Shown piece after piece: positions 10,138-20,387 of a stretch of DNA of 64,000 nucleotides. The translations under genes and the position numbers were made by a program. A model generated the notes under the pieces. That model made no database searches, had not been told where the DNA came from, and worked only from the letters and a program-made list of their open reading frames with translations. The stretch spans positions 124,001-188,000 of the forward strand of contig NZ_JABGCI010000004.1 in assembly GCF_019799905.1 (NCBI RefSeq), in the 5' to 3' direction. Each line of letters opens with the position of its first letter. The stretch's first letter is position 1. Source of the stretch: Trujillonella endophytica. GTDB lineage: Bacteria > Actinomycetota > Actinomycetes > Mycobacteriales > Geodermatophilaceae.

Positions 10138-11564
10138 CGGCGCTTCTTCCCGCCGCCGCTGCCCCCGCGCCCAGCGGGCCGCTGCGGGCGCGCGCCCGGC
10201 CGCGGAGCCGCGGTGGACCCGGTGCGGGGCTCGGCGGGACGGACCGACGCGGGCGACTCGACGACGACGTCGGCCTGCACGGGTCCGAGGTCCTCCTCGC
10301 GCTCGGCCACTCCGACCGCCGACTGCCGCCGGGCAGCGGGCGAGCGGCGGGCGCTGGCCACCGGCCCGCGTCCCGGCCCGGCAGCGCGCCCGCCGCCCTC
10401 GCGGGCGGCCGACGACCGGCGCGCCACCACGCGCTTGTGCAGCGCGATGACCTCGGGCTCGCGCTCCTTGAGGTCGGCGACGATCGGCGTGGCCAGGAAG
10501 ATCGAGGAGTAGGCACCCGCCGCCAGACCGACGAACAGCACGAGCGCGAGGTCCTTGAGGGTGCCGACGCCGAGCAGCCCGGCCCCCACGAAGAGCAGGC
10601 CGGCGACGGGCAGCAGGGCGATCACCGACGTGTTGATCGACCGCATCAGGGTCTGGTTGACCGCGAGGTTGGCCGCCTCGCCCCACGTCATCCGGGCGCT
10701 CTCGGCGAGCCCGCGGGTGTTCTCGTCGACCTTGTCGAAGACGACGACGGTGTCGTACAGCGAGAAGCCCAGGATGGTGAGGAACCCGACGACGGTCGAC
10801 GGCGTGACCTCGAACCCGATCAGGGCGTAGACGCCGGCGGTGAGCACGATGTCGTGCAGCAGCGCGGCGATCGCGCCGATGGCCATCTTCGGCTGGAACC
10901 GCAGCGCGAGGAACGCGATGACGGCGACCAGGAACACCGCCAGGGCGATCAGCGCCTGCTCGGTGATGTCGGACCCCCACTCGGCGCTCACCGACTCGGG
11001 GCTGACCTGCTGCTCCTCGATGCCGGCGGCGTCCGCGACGGCCGCGACGACCGCCCGCTCGCCGTCGTTGTCCAGGGAGCCGGTGCGCAGCAGGATCGAG
11101 TTGCCGCCGACGACCTGCGCGGTCGCGACCTCGGCGCCGGCGTCCTCGGCCGCGCCGCGCACGTCCTGCAGCTGCTCGGTGCTGCCGGGCAGCCGGAAGC
11201 TGTTGCCGCCGGCGAAGTCGATGCCGAGGTTGAAGCCGCGGAACACCATGGAGGCGATGCAGACCAGCACCACGACCGCGGTGATCTTGTAGATCAGCCG
11301 GCTGCGCCCGACGACGTCCAGCCCGGCCTCGCCGTTGTAGAGCCGGTGGGCCAGCGAGGCTCGGCGGGCGGGCCGGCGCCCCGCCCCGGCCTCGTCGTCC
11401 GCTCCCTCCCGCGGGAGCCCGGCATCGGCCAGCGCGGCGTCGTCCGCCGCGACCGCGGCGTCCTCGGCCGCGGCCGAGACGTCGCGGTGCTCGTCGGCCT
11501 CGGTCCCGACCGGGATCTCCTCGTCGGCCGGGTTCGCGTCGGCGGGGTTCTCCGGGCGGCTCAT
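10134..11564 (-). CDS. secF: Protein translocase subunit SecF
   Basis: Inner-membrane partner of SecD that uses proton motive force to assist late steps of Sec-dependent export; 476 residues. A cytoplasmic N-terminal extension of about 85 residues, rich in Asp/Glu/Ala, precedes TM1; FNLGIDFAGG marks the first periplasmic segment, and the RND-like helices (FSLYDTVVVFDKV) follow. The C-terminal tail of about 80 residues is basic and Pro/Gly/Arg-rich, ending KKRR. Both tails are longer than in the E. coli protein, as in other actinobacteria. ATG at 11564 overlaps the secD stop by 4 nt. Confidence 0.95.
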   Translation of the reverse strand: MSRPENPADANPADEEIPVGTEADEHRDVSAAAEDAAVAADDAALADAGLPREGADDEAGAGRRPARRASLAHRLYNGEAGLDVVGRSRLIYKITAVVVLVCIASMVFRGFNLGIDFAGGNSFRLPGSTEQLQDVRGAAEDAGAEVATAQVVGGNSILLRTGSLDNDGERAVVAAVADAAGIEEQQVSPESVSAEWGSDITEQALIALAVFLVAVIAFLALRFQPKMAIGAIAALLHDIVLTAGVYALIGFEVTPSTVVGFLTILGFSLYDTVVVFDKVDENTRGLAESARMTWGEAANLAVNQTLMRSINTSVIALLPVAGLLFVGAGLLGVGTLKDLALVLFVGLAAGAYSSIFLATPIVADLKEREPEVIALHKRVVARRSSAAREGGGRAAGPGRGPVASARRSPAARRQSAVGVAEREEDLGPVQADVVVESPASVRPAEPRTGSTAAPRPGARPQRPAGRGGSGGGKKRR

Positions 11565-13246
11565 GCCTTGCTCCTGTCGGTGGCCGTGGTGCCCGTACCG
11601 GCGCCGACCAGCTGGCGGCCGCCGCCGGCCGCCGGGCGCGGCGTGCGCGGGCGGTCGACGCCGCTGCTCAGCCCGGAGAACCGGTTGCTGCCGAAGCTCT
11701 TGAACCGGGCGAGGACCGCCATCAGCGGGTGGGTGAAGAGGAAGACGACCACGAGGTCGAGCACGGTGGACATGCCCAGCGTGAAGGCGAAGCCCTTCAC
11801 GTCCCCGATGGCCAGCCAGTAGAGGATCGCCGCGGCCAGGAAGCTGACCGCGTCGGCCGAGAGGATCGTGCGGCGGGCGCGGACCCAGGCCCGCGGCACG
11901 GCCGAGCGGAGGGTGCGGCCCTCCCGGATCTCGTCCTTGAGCCGTTCGAAGTAGACGACGAACGAGTCGGCGGTGATGCCGATGGAGACGATGAACCCGG
12001 CGATGCCGGCGAGGCTGAGCGTGAAGCCGATCTGCCGGCCCAGCAGCACCAGGCAGGCGTAGACCACGACCGCCGACAGGATCAGGCTGGCGATCATCAC
12101 CAGGCCCAGCAGGCGGTAGTAGAGCAGCGCGTAGACGAACACCAGCGCGATGCCGATGGCGCCGGCGATGAGACCGGCCTCGAGCTGCTCGGCGCCGAGC
12201 TCGGTGGAGATCGACTGGGCGGTGGCCTGCTCGAAGGTCAGCGGCAGCGCGCCGTAGCGCAGCTGGTTGGCCAGCTGGTCGGCGCCCTCCTGGTCGAACT
12301 GCCCGGTGATCGTCGTGGGGTTGCTCGTGATCGCCGACTGGATCTCCGGCGCCGACACGACGCGCTCGTCCAGGGTGAAGGCCACGCGGTTGCCGACGTT
12401 GGCGGCGGTGTACTCGGCCCACGTCTGCTCGCCGGAGCTGTCGAAGTCGAGCAGCACGATCCACTCGCCGGTGCCGGTCTGCGTCCCGGCCCGGGCGTCG
12501 TCGATCGCCGTGCCCTCGATGATCGCCGGCCCGAGCAGGTACTTCACCGTGCCGTCCTCGCTGCAGGCGGCGACGTAGGAGTCCGGGGCGGCCGGCAGGG
12601 CCGGCCCGTCCTGTGTGTCGCAGCGCAGCGCGTTGTAGGCCGGCGCGGCCTCCTCGGGCGTGGCGGCGGGGGCGGGCGTGGTCGGCTCGGCGGTGTCCGC
12701 CGCGGTCCCGTCGGTGGGCGTCGCGCCGTCGGTCGGCGTCGCGCCGTCGGTCGGCGTCGCGGTGTCGGTCGGCGTCGCGGTGTCGGTGGGGGCCGCGCCG
12801 TCGGTCGGGGCCGCGCTCTCGCCGGCCGCGTCGGAGACGGTCGGGTCCAGCGTCGCGCACAGCCCGGTCAGGTCGGCCCCCGGGCAGATGACGGGGCGGA
12901 AGCGCAGCTGGGCGGTCTGCCCGAGCTCGCGGGCCTGCTCGCCGTCGTCGCCGGGCACCGAGATGACGATGTTGTCGTCGCCCTCGGTGACCACCTCGGC
13001 CTCGGAGACGCCGAGGCCGTTGACCCGCTGCTCGATGATCCGGCGGGCCAGCTCGAGGTCCTCGGGGTCCGGGGCGCCGCCGCCGGGGGTCTGTGCGGTC
13101 AGCGTGACGGTCGTGCCGCCGCGCAGGTCCAGGCCCAGCTGGGGGGTGCGGGTGTCCCCCGTGAAGAAGACCAGGGCGTAGAGCGCGGCGACGATCAGGA
13201 GGAACGCGGCGAAGTACCGGCGCGCGGGCGCCTGGCGGGTGGCCAT
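11561..13246 (-). CDS. secD: Protein translocase subunit SecD
   Basis: SecD of the SecDF-YajC export accessory complex, 561 residues. TM1 at about 11-28 is followed by LGLDLRGGT at 37-45, then the large extracytoplasmic P1 region (about 50-360) and the five C-terminal helices of the SSD/RND fold (GIAGFIVSIGITADSFVVYFERLKDE). Residues 147-182 are six PTD-type hexapeptide repeats, an unusual low-complexity insertion in P1. It starts with ATG at 13246, 12 nt after the yajC stop, and overlaps secF by 4 nt. Confidence 0.96.
   Translation of the reverse strand: MATRQAPARRYFAAFLLIVAALYALVFFTGDTRTPQLGLDLRGGTTVTLTAQTPGGGAPDPEDLELARRIIEQRVNGLGVSEAEVVTEGDDNIVISVPGDDGEQARELGQTAQLRFRPVICPGADLTGLCATLDPTVSDAAGESAAPTDGAAPTDTATPTDTATPTDGATPTDGATPTDGTAADTAEPTTPAPAATPEEAAPAYNALRCDTQDGPALPAAPDSYVAACSEDGTVKYLLGPAIIEGTAIDDARAGTQTGTGEWIVLLDFDSSGEQTWAEYTAANVGNRVAFTLDERVVSAPEIQSAITSNPTTITGQFDQEGADQLANQLRYGALPLTFEQATAQSISTELGAEQLEAGLIAGAIGIALVFVYALLYYRLLGLVMIASLILSAVVVYACLVLLGRQIGFTLSLAGIAGFIVSIGITADSFVVYFERLKDEIREGRTLRSAVPRAWVRARRTILSADAVSFLAAAILYWLAIGDVKGFAFTLGMSTVLDLVVVFLFTHPLMAVLARFKSFGSNRFSGLSSGVDRPRTPRPAAGGGRQLVGAGTGTTATDRSKA
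12701..12808 (-). repeat. 18-bp coding minisatellite inside secD
   Basis: Six in-frame 18-bp units encode PTDGAA, PTDTAT, PTDTAT, PTDGAT, PTDGAT and PTDGTA (SecD residues 147-182). The DNA units are near-identical, so copy number could change by slippage without breaking the frame. The segment lies in the extracytoplasmic P1 region, between the two parts of conserved SecD sequence. Confidence 0.9.
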
Positions 13247-13258
13247 GGGGACCCCGGC

Positions 13259-13621
13259 TCAGCGGGTGGTGTCGGCGGGGCCACCGTCGACGATGCCGGG
13301 GGTGTCGTCGCCCGGCGTGCCGTCGCCGCCGGCGACCGACCTCCCGGTGACGGCGTCGCCCGCGGGCTTGCGGACCTCGAGGATCGCCTGCCGCACGAAC
13401 GTCATGACGACGCCCGGGGCGACCTCGACGTCCACGGTGGTGTCGGTCTTGCCGGCGACCGTGCCGTGGATCCCACTGGTGGTCATGATCGGCGTGCCGA
13501 TCTGCAGCGCCTCCTGCATCTGCTGCTGCTGCGCTGCCATCCGCTTGCGCTGGCGCGCCGGCAGGACGATCAGCAGCACGAAGGCGAGCACGAGCAGGAC
13601 GAGCGGGAAGTACGACTCCAC
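13259..13621 (-). CDS. yajC: Preprotein translocase subunit YajC
   Basis: Small membrane subunit of the SecDF-YajC complex, 120 residues. There is one N-terminal transmembrane helix at about 5-21 (PLVLLVLAFVLLIVLPA) followed by the basic stop RQRKR and the conserved cytoplasmic segment (QIGTPIMTTSGIHGTVAG). The Asp/Gly-rich last 30 residues are variable in the family. It starts the yajC-secD-secF-apt run; about 160 bp separate it from ruvB, enough for its own promoter, though I see no clear consensus there. Confidence 0.92.
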   Translation of the reverse strand: MESYFPLVLLVLAFVLLIVLPARQRKRMAAQQQQMQEALQIGTPIMTTSGIHGTVAGKTDTTVDVEVAPGVVMTFVRQAILEVRKPAGDAVTGRSVAGGDGTPGDDTPGIVDGGPADTTR

Positions 13622-13782
13622 GGCGGGGGTGCCTCTCTACCGCGCCGGTCCTGCGCGCGGTCGGTGCGGTCCGGGACGGGACCGCTCGGGTACGTCGGCT
13701 GCGGCGCGCACAGCGACCAGCCGTGGGGCGCACGGCAGGCCGGACCGTTCCGCAGTCGAGTTGCGCGCCAGCGACAGGCAGT

Positions 13783-14907
13783 CTAGGCGTCGAACAGTGG
13801 TTCGGTGTCCGGTCGCGTGGCCAGCGTGGCGGGTGAGCCACCTCCGAGGGGCAGTCCGCCGCGTGGGAGGGGCTGGCCCAGGTGCCGCCAGGCCGCCTCG
13901 GTGGCGACGCGCCCGCGGGGCGTGCGCGCCAGCAGCCCGGCCCGGACCAGGAACGGCTCGCACACCTCCTCGACGGTGTGCGGCTCCTCCCCCACCGCCA
14001 CCGCCAGGGTCGAGACGCCGACCGGGCCGCCGCCGAAGCGCATGACCAGCGCCTCCAGCACCGCGCGGTCCAGCCGGTCCAGGCCCAGGTCGTCGACGTC
14101 GTAGAGGGCCAGGGCCGCCCGGGCCACGGCCCGCGTGACCCGGCCGTCGGCCTCCACCTCGGCGTAGTCGCGCACCCGGCGCAGCAGCCGGTTGGCGATG
14201 CGGGGGGTGCCCCGGGAGCGCCAGGCGATCTCGGCCGAGCCGTCGTCGGTCAGCTCCACACCCAGCAGCTCCGCGCTGCGGGCGAGCACCAGCTGCAGCT
14301 CGGCCGGCTCGTAGAACTCCATCTGGCCGACGAAGCCGAACCGATCGCGCAGCGGCCCGGTGAGCAGGCCGGCCCGGGTGGTGGCACCGACGAGCGTGAA
14401 CGGGTTGATGTCCAGCGGGATGGCGGTGGCCCCGGGTCCCTTCCCGACGACGACGTCGACCCGGAAGTCCTCCATCGCCATGTACAGCAGCTCCTCGGCG
14501 GGCCGGGCGATGCGGTGGATCTCGTCGATGAACAGCACGTCGCCGGCGCTGAGGTTGGACAGCATGGCGGCGAGGTCGCCGGAGCGCTCGATGGCCGGGC
14601 CGCTGGTGATCTTCACCGAGGTGCCGAGCTCGGAGCCGATGATCAGCGCGAGGCTGGTCTTGCCGAGACCGGGCGGCCCGGACAGCAGCACGTGGTCCGG
14701 CGGCCGGCCCCGGCGCTTGGCGCCCTCCAGCACCAGGGCCAGCTGGCGGGCCACCTTGGGCTGGCCGATGAAGTCGTGCAGCGAGTGCGGCCGCAGCGCC
14801 GACTCGACGACGCGTTCCTCGTCGCCGGCCTGCGGCGAGACCGCGAACTCCCGGCCGAGGTCGTCGTCCACCTCACCGCTGAGCCCGCGGTCGAACGGCG
14901 AGCTCAT
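13783..14907 (-). CDS. ruvB: Holliday junction branch-migration helicase RuvB
   Basis: AAA+ motor that drives branch migration of Holliday junctions with RuvA; 374 residues. It has the RuvB N-terminal segment ([15 protein letters not shown]), Walker A ([11 protein letters not shown]), Walker B ([10 protein letters not shown]), sensor [17 protein letters not shown], and the C-terminal winged helix. ATG at 14907 overlaps the ruvA stop by 4 nt. Last gene of the ruvC-ruvA-ruvB set; the RuvB C-terminus is slightly longer than in E. coli. Confidence 0.97.
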   Translation of the reverse strand: MSSPFDRGLSGEVDDDLGREFAVSPQAGDEERVVESALRPHSLHDFIGQPKVARQLALVLEGAKRRGRPPDHVLLSGPPGLGKTSLALIIGSELGTSVKITSGPAIERSGDLAAMLSNLSAGDVLFIDEIHRIARPAEELLYMAMEDFRVDVVVGKGPGATAIPLDINPFTLVGATTRAGLLTGPLRDRFGFVGQMEFYEPAELQLVLARSAELLGVELTDDGSAEIAWRSRGTPRIANRLLRRVRDYAEVEADGRVTRAVARAALALYDVDDLGLDRLDRAVLEALVMRFGGGPVGVSTLAVAVGEEPHTVEEVCEPFLVRAGLLARTPRGRVATEAAWRHLGQPLPRGGLPLGGGSPATLATRPDTEPLFDA

Positions 14908-15542
14908 GACCGGCCCAGCAGCTGGATCGCCCGGCGCAGCAGCACGGCCAGCTCGACCCCGCCGCCGGCCTGCTGCTCCTCGGCGACCGGCTCGAGCGCG
15001 GTCAGCGCCGTCTCGGCCTCCTTGCCGCTCCAGCCCAGGCCCACCAGCGCGGTGGTGAGCTGGTTGCGCCAGGGGGCGGTCGGCGTCAGCGGCCCGGCAC
15101 CGGCCGGCAGCGCGGGGCCGTCGAGCTGGGCATCGGTCGTGGTCGTGCCGAGCCGGTCGCGCAGCTCGAGGATCAGCCGCTCCGCGCCCTTCTTGCCGAT
15201 GCCCGGCACCTGCATGAGCGACTTCACGTCGGCCATCGACACGGCGCGGCGCACCTCGCGCGGCGGGTGGATGGCCAGGACCGCCTGGGCCAGCCGCGGG
15301 CCGACGCCGTTGGCCGTCTGCAGCAGCTCGAACAGCTGGCGCTCGTCGTCGTCGGCGAAGCCGTAGAGGGTCAGGGAGTCCTCGCGCACGACCAGGCTGG
15401 TCGACAGGCGGGCGCCCTCCCCCACCTGCAGGCGCGCGATCGTCCCGGGCGTGCACTGCACGGCCAGCCCGATGCCGCCGACCTCCACGACCGCGCCGTC
15501 CGGCGACACCGCGGCCACCCGGCCGCTGACACTGGCGATCAC
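14904..15542 (-). CDS. ruvA: Holliday junction-binding protein RuvA
   Basis: Binds the four-way junction as a tetramer and loads RuvB; 212 residues. Domain I OB-fold (about 1-65, starting [11 protein letters not shown]), domain II with two helix-hairpin-helix motifs ([14 protein letters not shown] and [16 protein letters not shown]), and the mobile domain III that contacts RuvB (about 150-212). The start is GTG at 15542, 25 nt past ruvC; the frame is open further upstream but lacks family similarity there. Confidence 0.97.
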   Translation of the reverse strand: MIASVSGRVAAVSPDGAVVEVGGIGLAVQCTPGTIARLQVGEGARLSTSLVVREDSLTLYGFADDDERQLFELLQTANGVGPRLAQAVLAIHPPREVRRAVSMADVKSLMQVPGIGKKGAERLILELRDRLGTTTTDAQLDGPALPAGAGPLTPTAPWRNQLTTALVGLGWSGKEAETALTALEPVAEEQQAGGGVELAVLLRRAIQLLGRS

Positions 15543-15567
15543 GACTGCTCCCCCGTCTCCGTCGCGC

Positions 15568-16137
15568 TCATCGCGACACTCCCTGCCACCGGGGCAGCGT
15601 CCGCGACACCGGCACGGGGGCGCCGATCCCACCGGCGAGAGCGGCCACCCGCAGGCGCTGCTGCGCCGGGCCGCGCCACACGTGGCAGACCGCCAGGGCC
15701 AGGGCGTCGGCCGCGTCGGCCGGCTTGGGCGCGGCGGCCAGGCCGAGGACCCGGGTGACCATCATGGTCACCTGCTCCTTGTCGGCGCGGCCGTTGCCGG
15801 AGATCGCCGCCTTGACCTCGCTGGGCGTGTGCCAGGCGACCGGCCGGTCGGCCTGCGCGGCGGCCAGTGCGGCGATCCCCGCCGCCTGGGCGGTGCCGGT
15901 GGCCGTGCCCTTGTTGTTCTGGGTGAACACCCGCTCGATGGCCACCACGTCGGGCCGGTGCTCCCGCAGCAGCGCCGTGACCCCGGTGTGCAGTTCCAGG
16001 AGCCGCAGCTCCAGGTCGAGGTCCGGGGAGCTGCGGAGCACCCCCACGCCGACCGCGGCCGGCCGGGCGCCGGGCCGGCCGTCGACGACGCCCCACCCGC
16101 ACCGGGTGAGACCGGGGTCGATGCCCAGCACCCGCAT
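15568..16137 (-). CDS. ruvC: Holliday junction endonuclease RuvC
   Basis: Resolves Holliday junctions by paired nicks; 189 residues, RNase H fold. Asp7 in RVLGIDPGLTRCGWG is the first catalytic acid; IERVF carries the Glu, and DAADALALAVCH near the C-terminus carries the last pair of acids. The ATG at 16137 has a clear AGGAGG about 6 nt upstream, which decides this start over an open stretch further upstream. First gene of ruvCAB, 92 nt after the YebC-family gene. Confidence 0.96.
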   Translation of the reverse strand: MRVLGIDPGLTRCGWGVVDGRPGARPAAVGVGVLRSSPDLDLELRLLELHTGVTALLREHRPDVVAIERVFTQNNKGTATGTAQAAGIAALAAAQADRPVAWHTPSEVKAAISGNGRADKEQVTMMVTRVLGLAAAPKPADAADALALAVCHVWRGPAQQRLRVAALAGGIGAPVPVSRTLPRWQGVSR

Positions 16138-16229
16138 GGACGCCTCCTGACCGCTACCGAACTGGTGTTCGACCCACGGTAACGGTCGGCACCGTTCGCC
16201 GGCGCGCAACACGCCCGCGCCCGGCGGCG

Positions 16230-16982
16230 TCAGCCGACCTTCTCGAGCACCTCGTCGGAGACGTCGTAGTTGGCGTACACGTTCTGCACGTCGTCGCAGT
16301 CCTCGAGGGCGTCGATGAGCCGGAAGACCTTGCCCGCGGCCTCCTCGTCGAGCTCGACGCTCACGCTGGGCACGAACCCGGCCTCGGCCGAGTCGTAGTC
16401 GATGCCGGCGTCCTGCAGCGCCGTGCGGACGGCGACCAGGTCACCGGGCTCGCAGACGACCTCGAACGAGTCGCCCAGGTCGCGGACCTCCTCGGCGCCG
16501 GCGTCGAGCACGGCCATGAGCACCGAGTCCTCGTCCACGCCGCCGGCCCTCGGCACCACGATGACGCCCTTGCGGGAGAACAGGTACGACACCGAGCCGG
16601 GGTCGGCCATGGACCCGCCGTTGCGGGTCATGGCCGTGCGCACCTCCATGGCCGACCGGTTCTTGTTGTCGGTCAGGCACTCGATGAGGACGGCGACACC
16701 GCCGGCCGCGTAGCCCTCGTAGGTGATGCCCTGGTAGTCGACGCCACCGGCCTCGGCACCGGACCCGCGCTTGACGGCACGGTCGATGTTGTCGTTGGGC
16801 ACCGAGCTCTTCTTCGCCTTCTGGATGGCGTCGAACAGCGTGGGGTTGCCCGCCGGGTCACCCCCGCCGGTACGCGCCGCGACCTCGATGTTCTTGATGA
16901 GCTTCGCGAAGAGCTTGCCCCGCTTGGCGTCGATCCCGGCCTTCTTGTGCTTCGTGGTCGCCCACTTGGAATGTCCGCTCAC
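16230..16982 (-). CDS. YebC/PmpR family transcriptional regulator
   Basis: A 250-residue member of the YebC/TACO1 family, starting with the invariant [22 protein letters not shown]. Members act as DNA-binding regulators (PmpR) or help ribosomes through proline-rich stretches; this family placement does not settle which. Acidic domains 2 and 3 follow, ending in [20 protein letters not shown] at 16982 overlaps the pdxT stop by 4 nt, and ruvC follows 92 nt on. The pdxST-yebC-ruvCAB order is a hallmark of actinobacteria. Confidence 0.94.
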   Translation of the reverse strand: MSGHSKWATTKHKKAGIDAKRGKLFAKLIKNIEVAARTGGGDPAGNPTLFDAIQKAKKSSVPNDNIDRAVKRGSGAEAGGVDYQGITYEGYAAGGVAVLIECLTDNKNRSAMEVRTAMTRNGGSMADPGSVSYLFSRKGVIVVPRAGGVDEDSVLMAVLDAGAEEVRDLGDSFEVVCEPGDLVAVRTALQDAGIDYDSAEAGFVPSVSVELDEEAAGKVFRLIDALEDCDDVQNVYANYDVSDEVLEKVG

Positions 16983-17637
16983 GACGGTCTCCTCTCCTCC
17001 CCGGCGACGGCGCCGGACCTGTGTCCCCGGGCGTCGCGCACGATCTCGACGAACAACGCGTGCACCCGGCGGTCCCCGGTCAGTTCGGGGTGGAAGCTGG
17101 TGGCCAGGAGATCCCCCTGGCGAACCGCCACGATCTTACCGTCGCCCTCCCCGCCGACGACCCGGCCGAGCACCTCCACCCCCGCTCCGGCCCGCTCCAC
17201 CCAGGGCGCCCGGATGAACACCGCCGGCACGGGCTCGCCGCCGAGGTCGGGGCCCTCCAGCCGCAGGGTCGACTCGAAGGAGTCCACCTGCCGGCCGAAG
17301 GCGTTGCGCCGCACGGTGACGTCGAGGCCGCCGACCGTCTCCTGGCCGGCGGGGGCGTCGACCAGCCGGTCGGCCAGCAGCACCATGCCGGCGCAGGAGC
17401 CGTACACGGGCAGCCCGGCGCGGACGGCGGCGCGCAGCGGGTCCATCAGGCCGAACCGGACGGCCAGCTTCGCGATCGTCGTCGACTCCCCGCCGGGGAG
17501 CACCAGCCCGTCGACCGCCGCGAGCTCCGCCGGCCGGCGCACCGGCACGGCGACGGCGCCCTCGGCGCGCAGGGCCGCCAGGTGCTCTCGGACGTCCCCC
17601 TGCAGCGCCAGCACCCCGACGGTCGGGGCCCCGGCGC

Positions 17638-17641
<4 letters not shown>
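16979..17641 (-). CDS. pdxT: PLP synthase glutaminase subunit PdxT
   Basis: Class-I glutamine amidotransferase that feeds ammonia to PdxS for vitamin B6 (PLP) synthesis; 220 residues. The triad is readable: Cys83 in [11 protein letters not shown], and His184/Glu186 in SFHPELTGD. The PdxT-specific PGGEST motif is at 49-54. It overlaps pdxS by 4 nt upstream and the YebC-family gene by 4 nt downstream, so all three should be made from one message. Confidence 0.96.
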
Positions 17642-18546
<905 letters not shown>

Positions 18547-18608
18547 GGTGGGGCCTCGCAGGTCTCGACGGCGGGCCCGGCCGGGCCCGTGCCCAGCGTA
18601 CGAGCGCG

Positions 18609-19148
18609 TCAGGCGCGGCCGGACCCCGCGGTGCCCGCCAGCTCGTCGTAGCTGTCGTCGATGTCGAAGTAGCGGGGCAGCGGACGGTGGCCATGCAGCC
18701 GCAGGACGCGGGACAACCGGCGGCCCCGCAGCTCCCGGGTGTCGCGCACCGCGTCGTTGTAGAACCGGCGGGCCAGCACCACCCGCTGCGCGGTCCCGGC
18801 CAGGTCGGCGGCCAGGGCCGGCGGCATCCCCGGCAGGTCGCGCAGCAGCCCGCGCAGCTCTCGCCCCAGCACGTTCTCGGCCTGCTCGCGGTCGGGGGTC
18901 CACGGCAACCGCGCCCCCGAGGCCGCCCGCGCCAGGCGGGCCGCCCGCTCGGGCTCCAGCACGGCCGCGCCCCCGCGCGCGACCTCGTCGGCCAGCGCGG
19001 CCCGCCGGCGCAGCTGCGTCTCCAGTGCCGTCCGGGCGCGGTCCACCCGGCCCTCCAGCCGGCGCAGCCGGACCAGCGTCCACGCCGTCCACGCCGCGAG
19101 CAGCAGCACGACGACGCCGACGGCGATCGTCCAGACGGGGAGGCCCAC
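18609..19148 (-). CDS. LemA-like membrane protein
   Basis: A 179-residue protein with one N-terminal transmembrane helix (about 5-26) and a long helical body. The [19 protein letters not shown] segment and the later [12 protein letters not shown], with a C-terminal PRYFD, follow the LemA pattern (R..V..aw..Id.qLkrR.dLi, aR..YN.aV, fF). LemA proteins are membrane-bound helical bundles of unclear function. The match is by eye only and weaker than for typical LemA. It lies between pimA (11 nt upstream) and pdxS (62 nt downstream), inside a lipid/vitamin operon. Confidence 0.55.
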   Translation of the reverse strand: MGLPVWTIAVGVVVLLLAAWTAWTLVRLRRLEGRVDRARTALETQLRRRAALADEVARGGAAVLEPERAARLARAASGARLPWTPDREQAENVLGRELRGLLRDLPGMPPALAADLAGTAQRVVLARRFYNDAVRDTRELRGRRLSRVLRLHGHRPLPRYFDIDDSYDELAGTAGSGRA

Positions 19149-19159
19149 GGCTGGTCAGG

Positions 19160-20374
19160 CTATCGCCGGACCCGCCGTCGCAGGGACGACCGGCCCGGCA
19201 CGTCGCCACCGGCGATGCCGATCAGGTCGGTGTCGTCGTCGGACGCGGTGACCCGGCCGCCGCCGGGCAGCACCACCGTCTCGTACACCGCGAGCACGCG
19301 CCGGGCGACGACCGACCAGTCGTAGGTCCAGGCCGCCTCCCGGCCGCGGGCCGAGAGCTCCGCGCGCCGGTCGGGGTCGGCCAGCAGGTCGCCGAGGGCG
19401 GTGGCCAGCGCCTGCGCGTCGCCCCGGCGGACGAGCACCCCCACGTCGCCGTCCTCCAGCACCGCGGCGAACGCGTCCAGGTCGGCGGCGACGATCGGCG
19501 CCCCGGCGGCCAGCGCCTCGATGAGGATGATCCCGAAGGACTCCCCCAGCAGGTTCGGCGCGCAGTAGACGTCGACCGAGCGCAGGAACGCGGCCTTGTC
19601 CGCCTCGGCCAGCTCGCCGAGCAGCTCCACGTGCGGCCGCAGCTCCGGCGCGATGGCCGCGCGCAGGGCGTCCAGGTCGCCCCTGCCGGCGATCAGCAGC
19701 CGGGCGGTGGGGTGGCGCCGGACGACGTCGCGCATGGCCTTCAGCAGCACCCGCAGGCCCTTGCGCGGTTCGTCGTAGCGGCCGAGGAAACCGACGGTCG
19801 GACCGCCGTCCCCCCGCGTCAGGCCGGGCAGCTCGGGCCCCTCGGCGAACGGCGCAACGTGCACCCCGTTCGGGATGATCACCGCGTCCCCGCCGAGGTG
19901 CTCGACCTGGAGCCGGCGGGCGAAGTCCGAGACCGCGATCCGCCCGCTGATCCGCTCCAGCCACGGGCGGATCACCGGCCCCCAGGCGGTCAGCCACTTC
20001 GACCGGACCGTGGCCGCGTGGAAGGTCGCCACGATGGGGCCCTTGGCGATCATGAGCACCAGCAGCCCGATCGACGGCGGCGCCGGGTCGTGCACGTGGA
20101 CGACGTCGAAGGAGCCCTCGCGCAGCCAGCGGCGCACCCGGGCGGCCGAGATGGGGCCGAACTGGATGCTGGCCATCGAGCCGTTGTACGGGACCGGCAC
20201 GGTGCGGCCGGCGAAGGTGACGTGCTCGGCGGGCAGCGACTCCGCGTGCTGGGCCGGCGTCAGCACCTCGACGTGGTGGCCGAGGCCGCGCAGCGTCTCG
20301 GCGAGGTCGCGCACGTGGTACTGGACGCCGCCGGGGCGGTCCCAGTGGTACGGGCAGACGATGCCTATGCGCAT
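19160..20374 (-). CDS. pimA: Phosphatidyl-myo-inositol mannosyltransferase PimA
   Basis: GT4-family glycosyltransferase that adds the first mannose from GDP-mannose to phosphatidylinositol on the inner face of the membrane; 404 residues. N-terminal [21 protein letters not shown] gives the GT-B acceptor-side loop; the C-terminal half has [17 protein letters not shown] and the nucleotide-sugar EX7E region ([18 protein letters not shown]). Neighbours are the PIM acyltransferase and PI synthase in the mycobacterial order, which supports PimA over other GT4 enzymes. ATG at 20374, 13 nt after the acyltransferase stop. Confidence 0.93.
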   Translation of the reverse strand: MRIGIVCPYHWDRPGGVQYHVRDLAETLRGLGHHVEVLTPAQHAESLPAEHVTFAGRTVPVPYNGSMASIQFGPISAARVRRWLREGSFDVVHVHDPAPPSIGLLVLMIAKGPIVATFHAATVRSKWLTAWGPVIRPWLERISGRIAVSDFARRLQVEHLGGDAVIIPNGVHVAPFAEGPELPGLTRGDGGPTVGFLGRYDEPRKGLRVLLKAMRDVVRRHPTARLLIAGRGDLDALRAAIAPELRPHVELLGELAEADKAAFLRSVDVYCAPNLLGESFGIILIEALAAGAPIVAADLDAFAAVLEDGDVGVLVRRGDAQALATALGDLLADPDRRAELSARGREAAWTYDWSVVARRVLAVYETVVLPGGGRVTASDDDTDLIGIAGGDVPGRSSLRRRVRR

Positions 20375-20387
20375 GGGCCGGCCCGCA

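Noticed and set aside
11565..13841. A long upstream extension of the secF frame
   Set aside because: It is a shadow of secD and yajC; the real start is the ATG at 11564 coupled to the secD stop.
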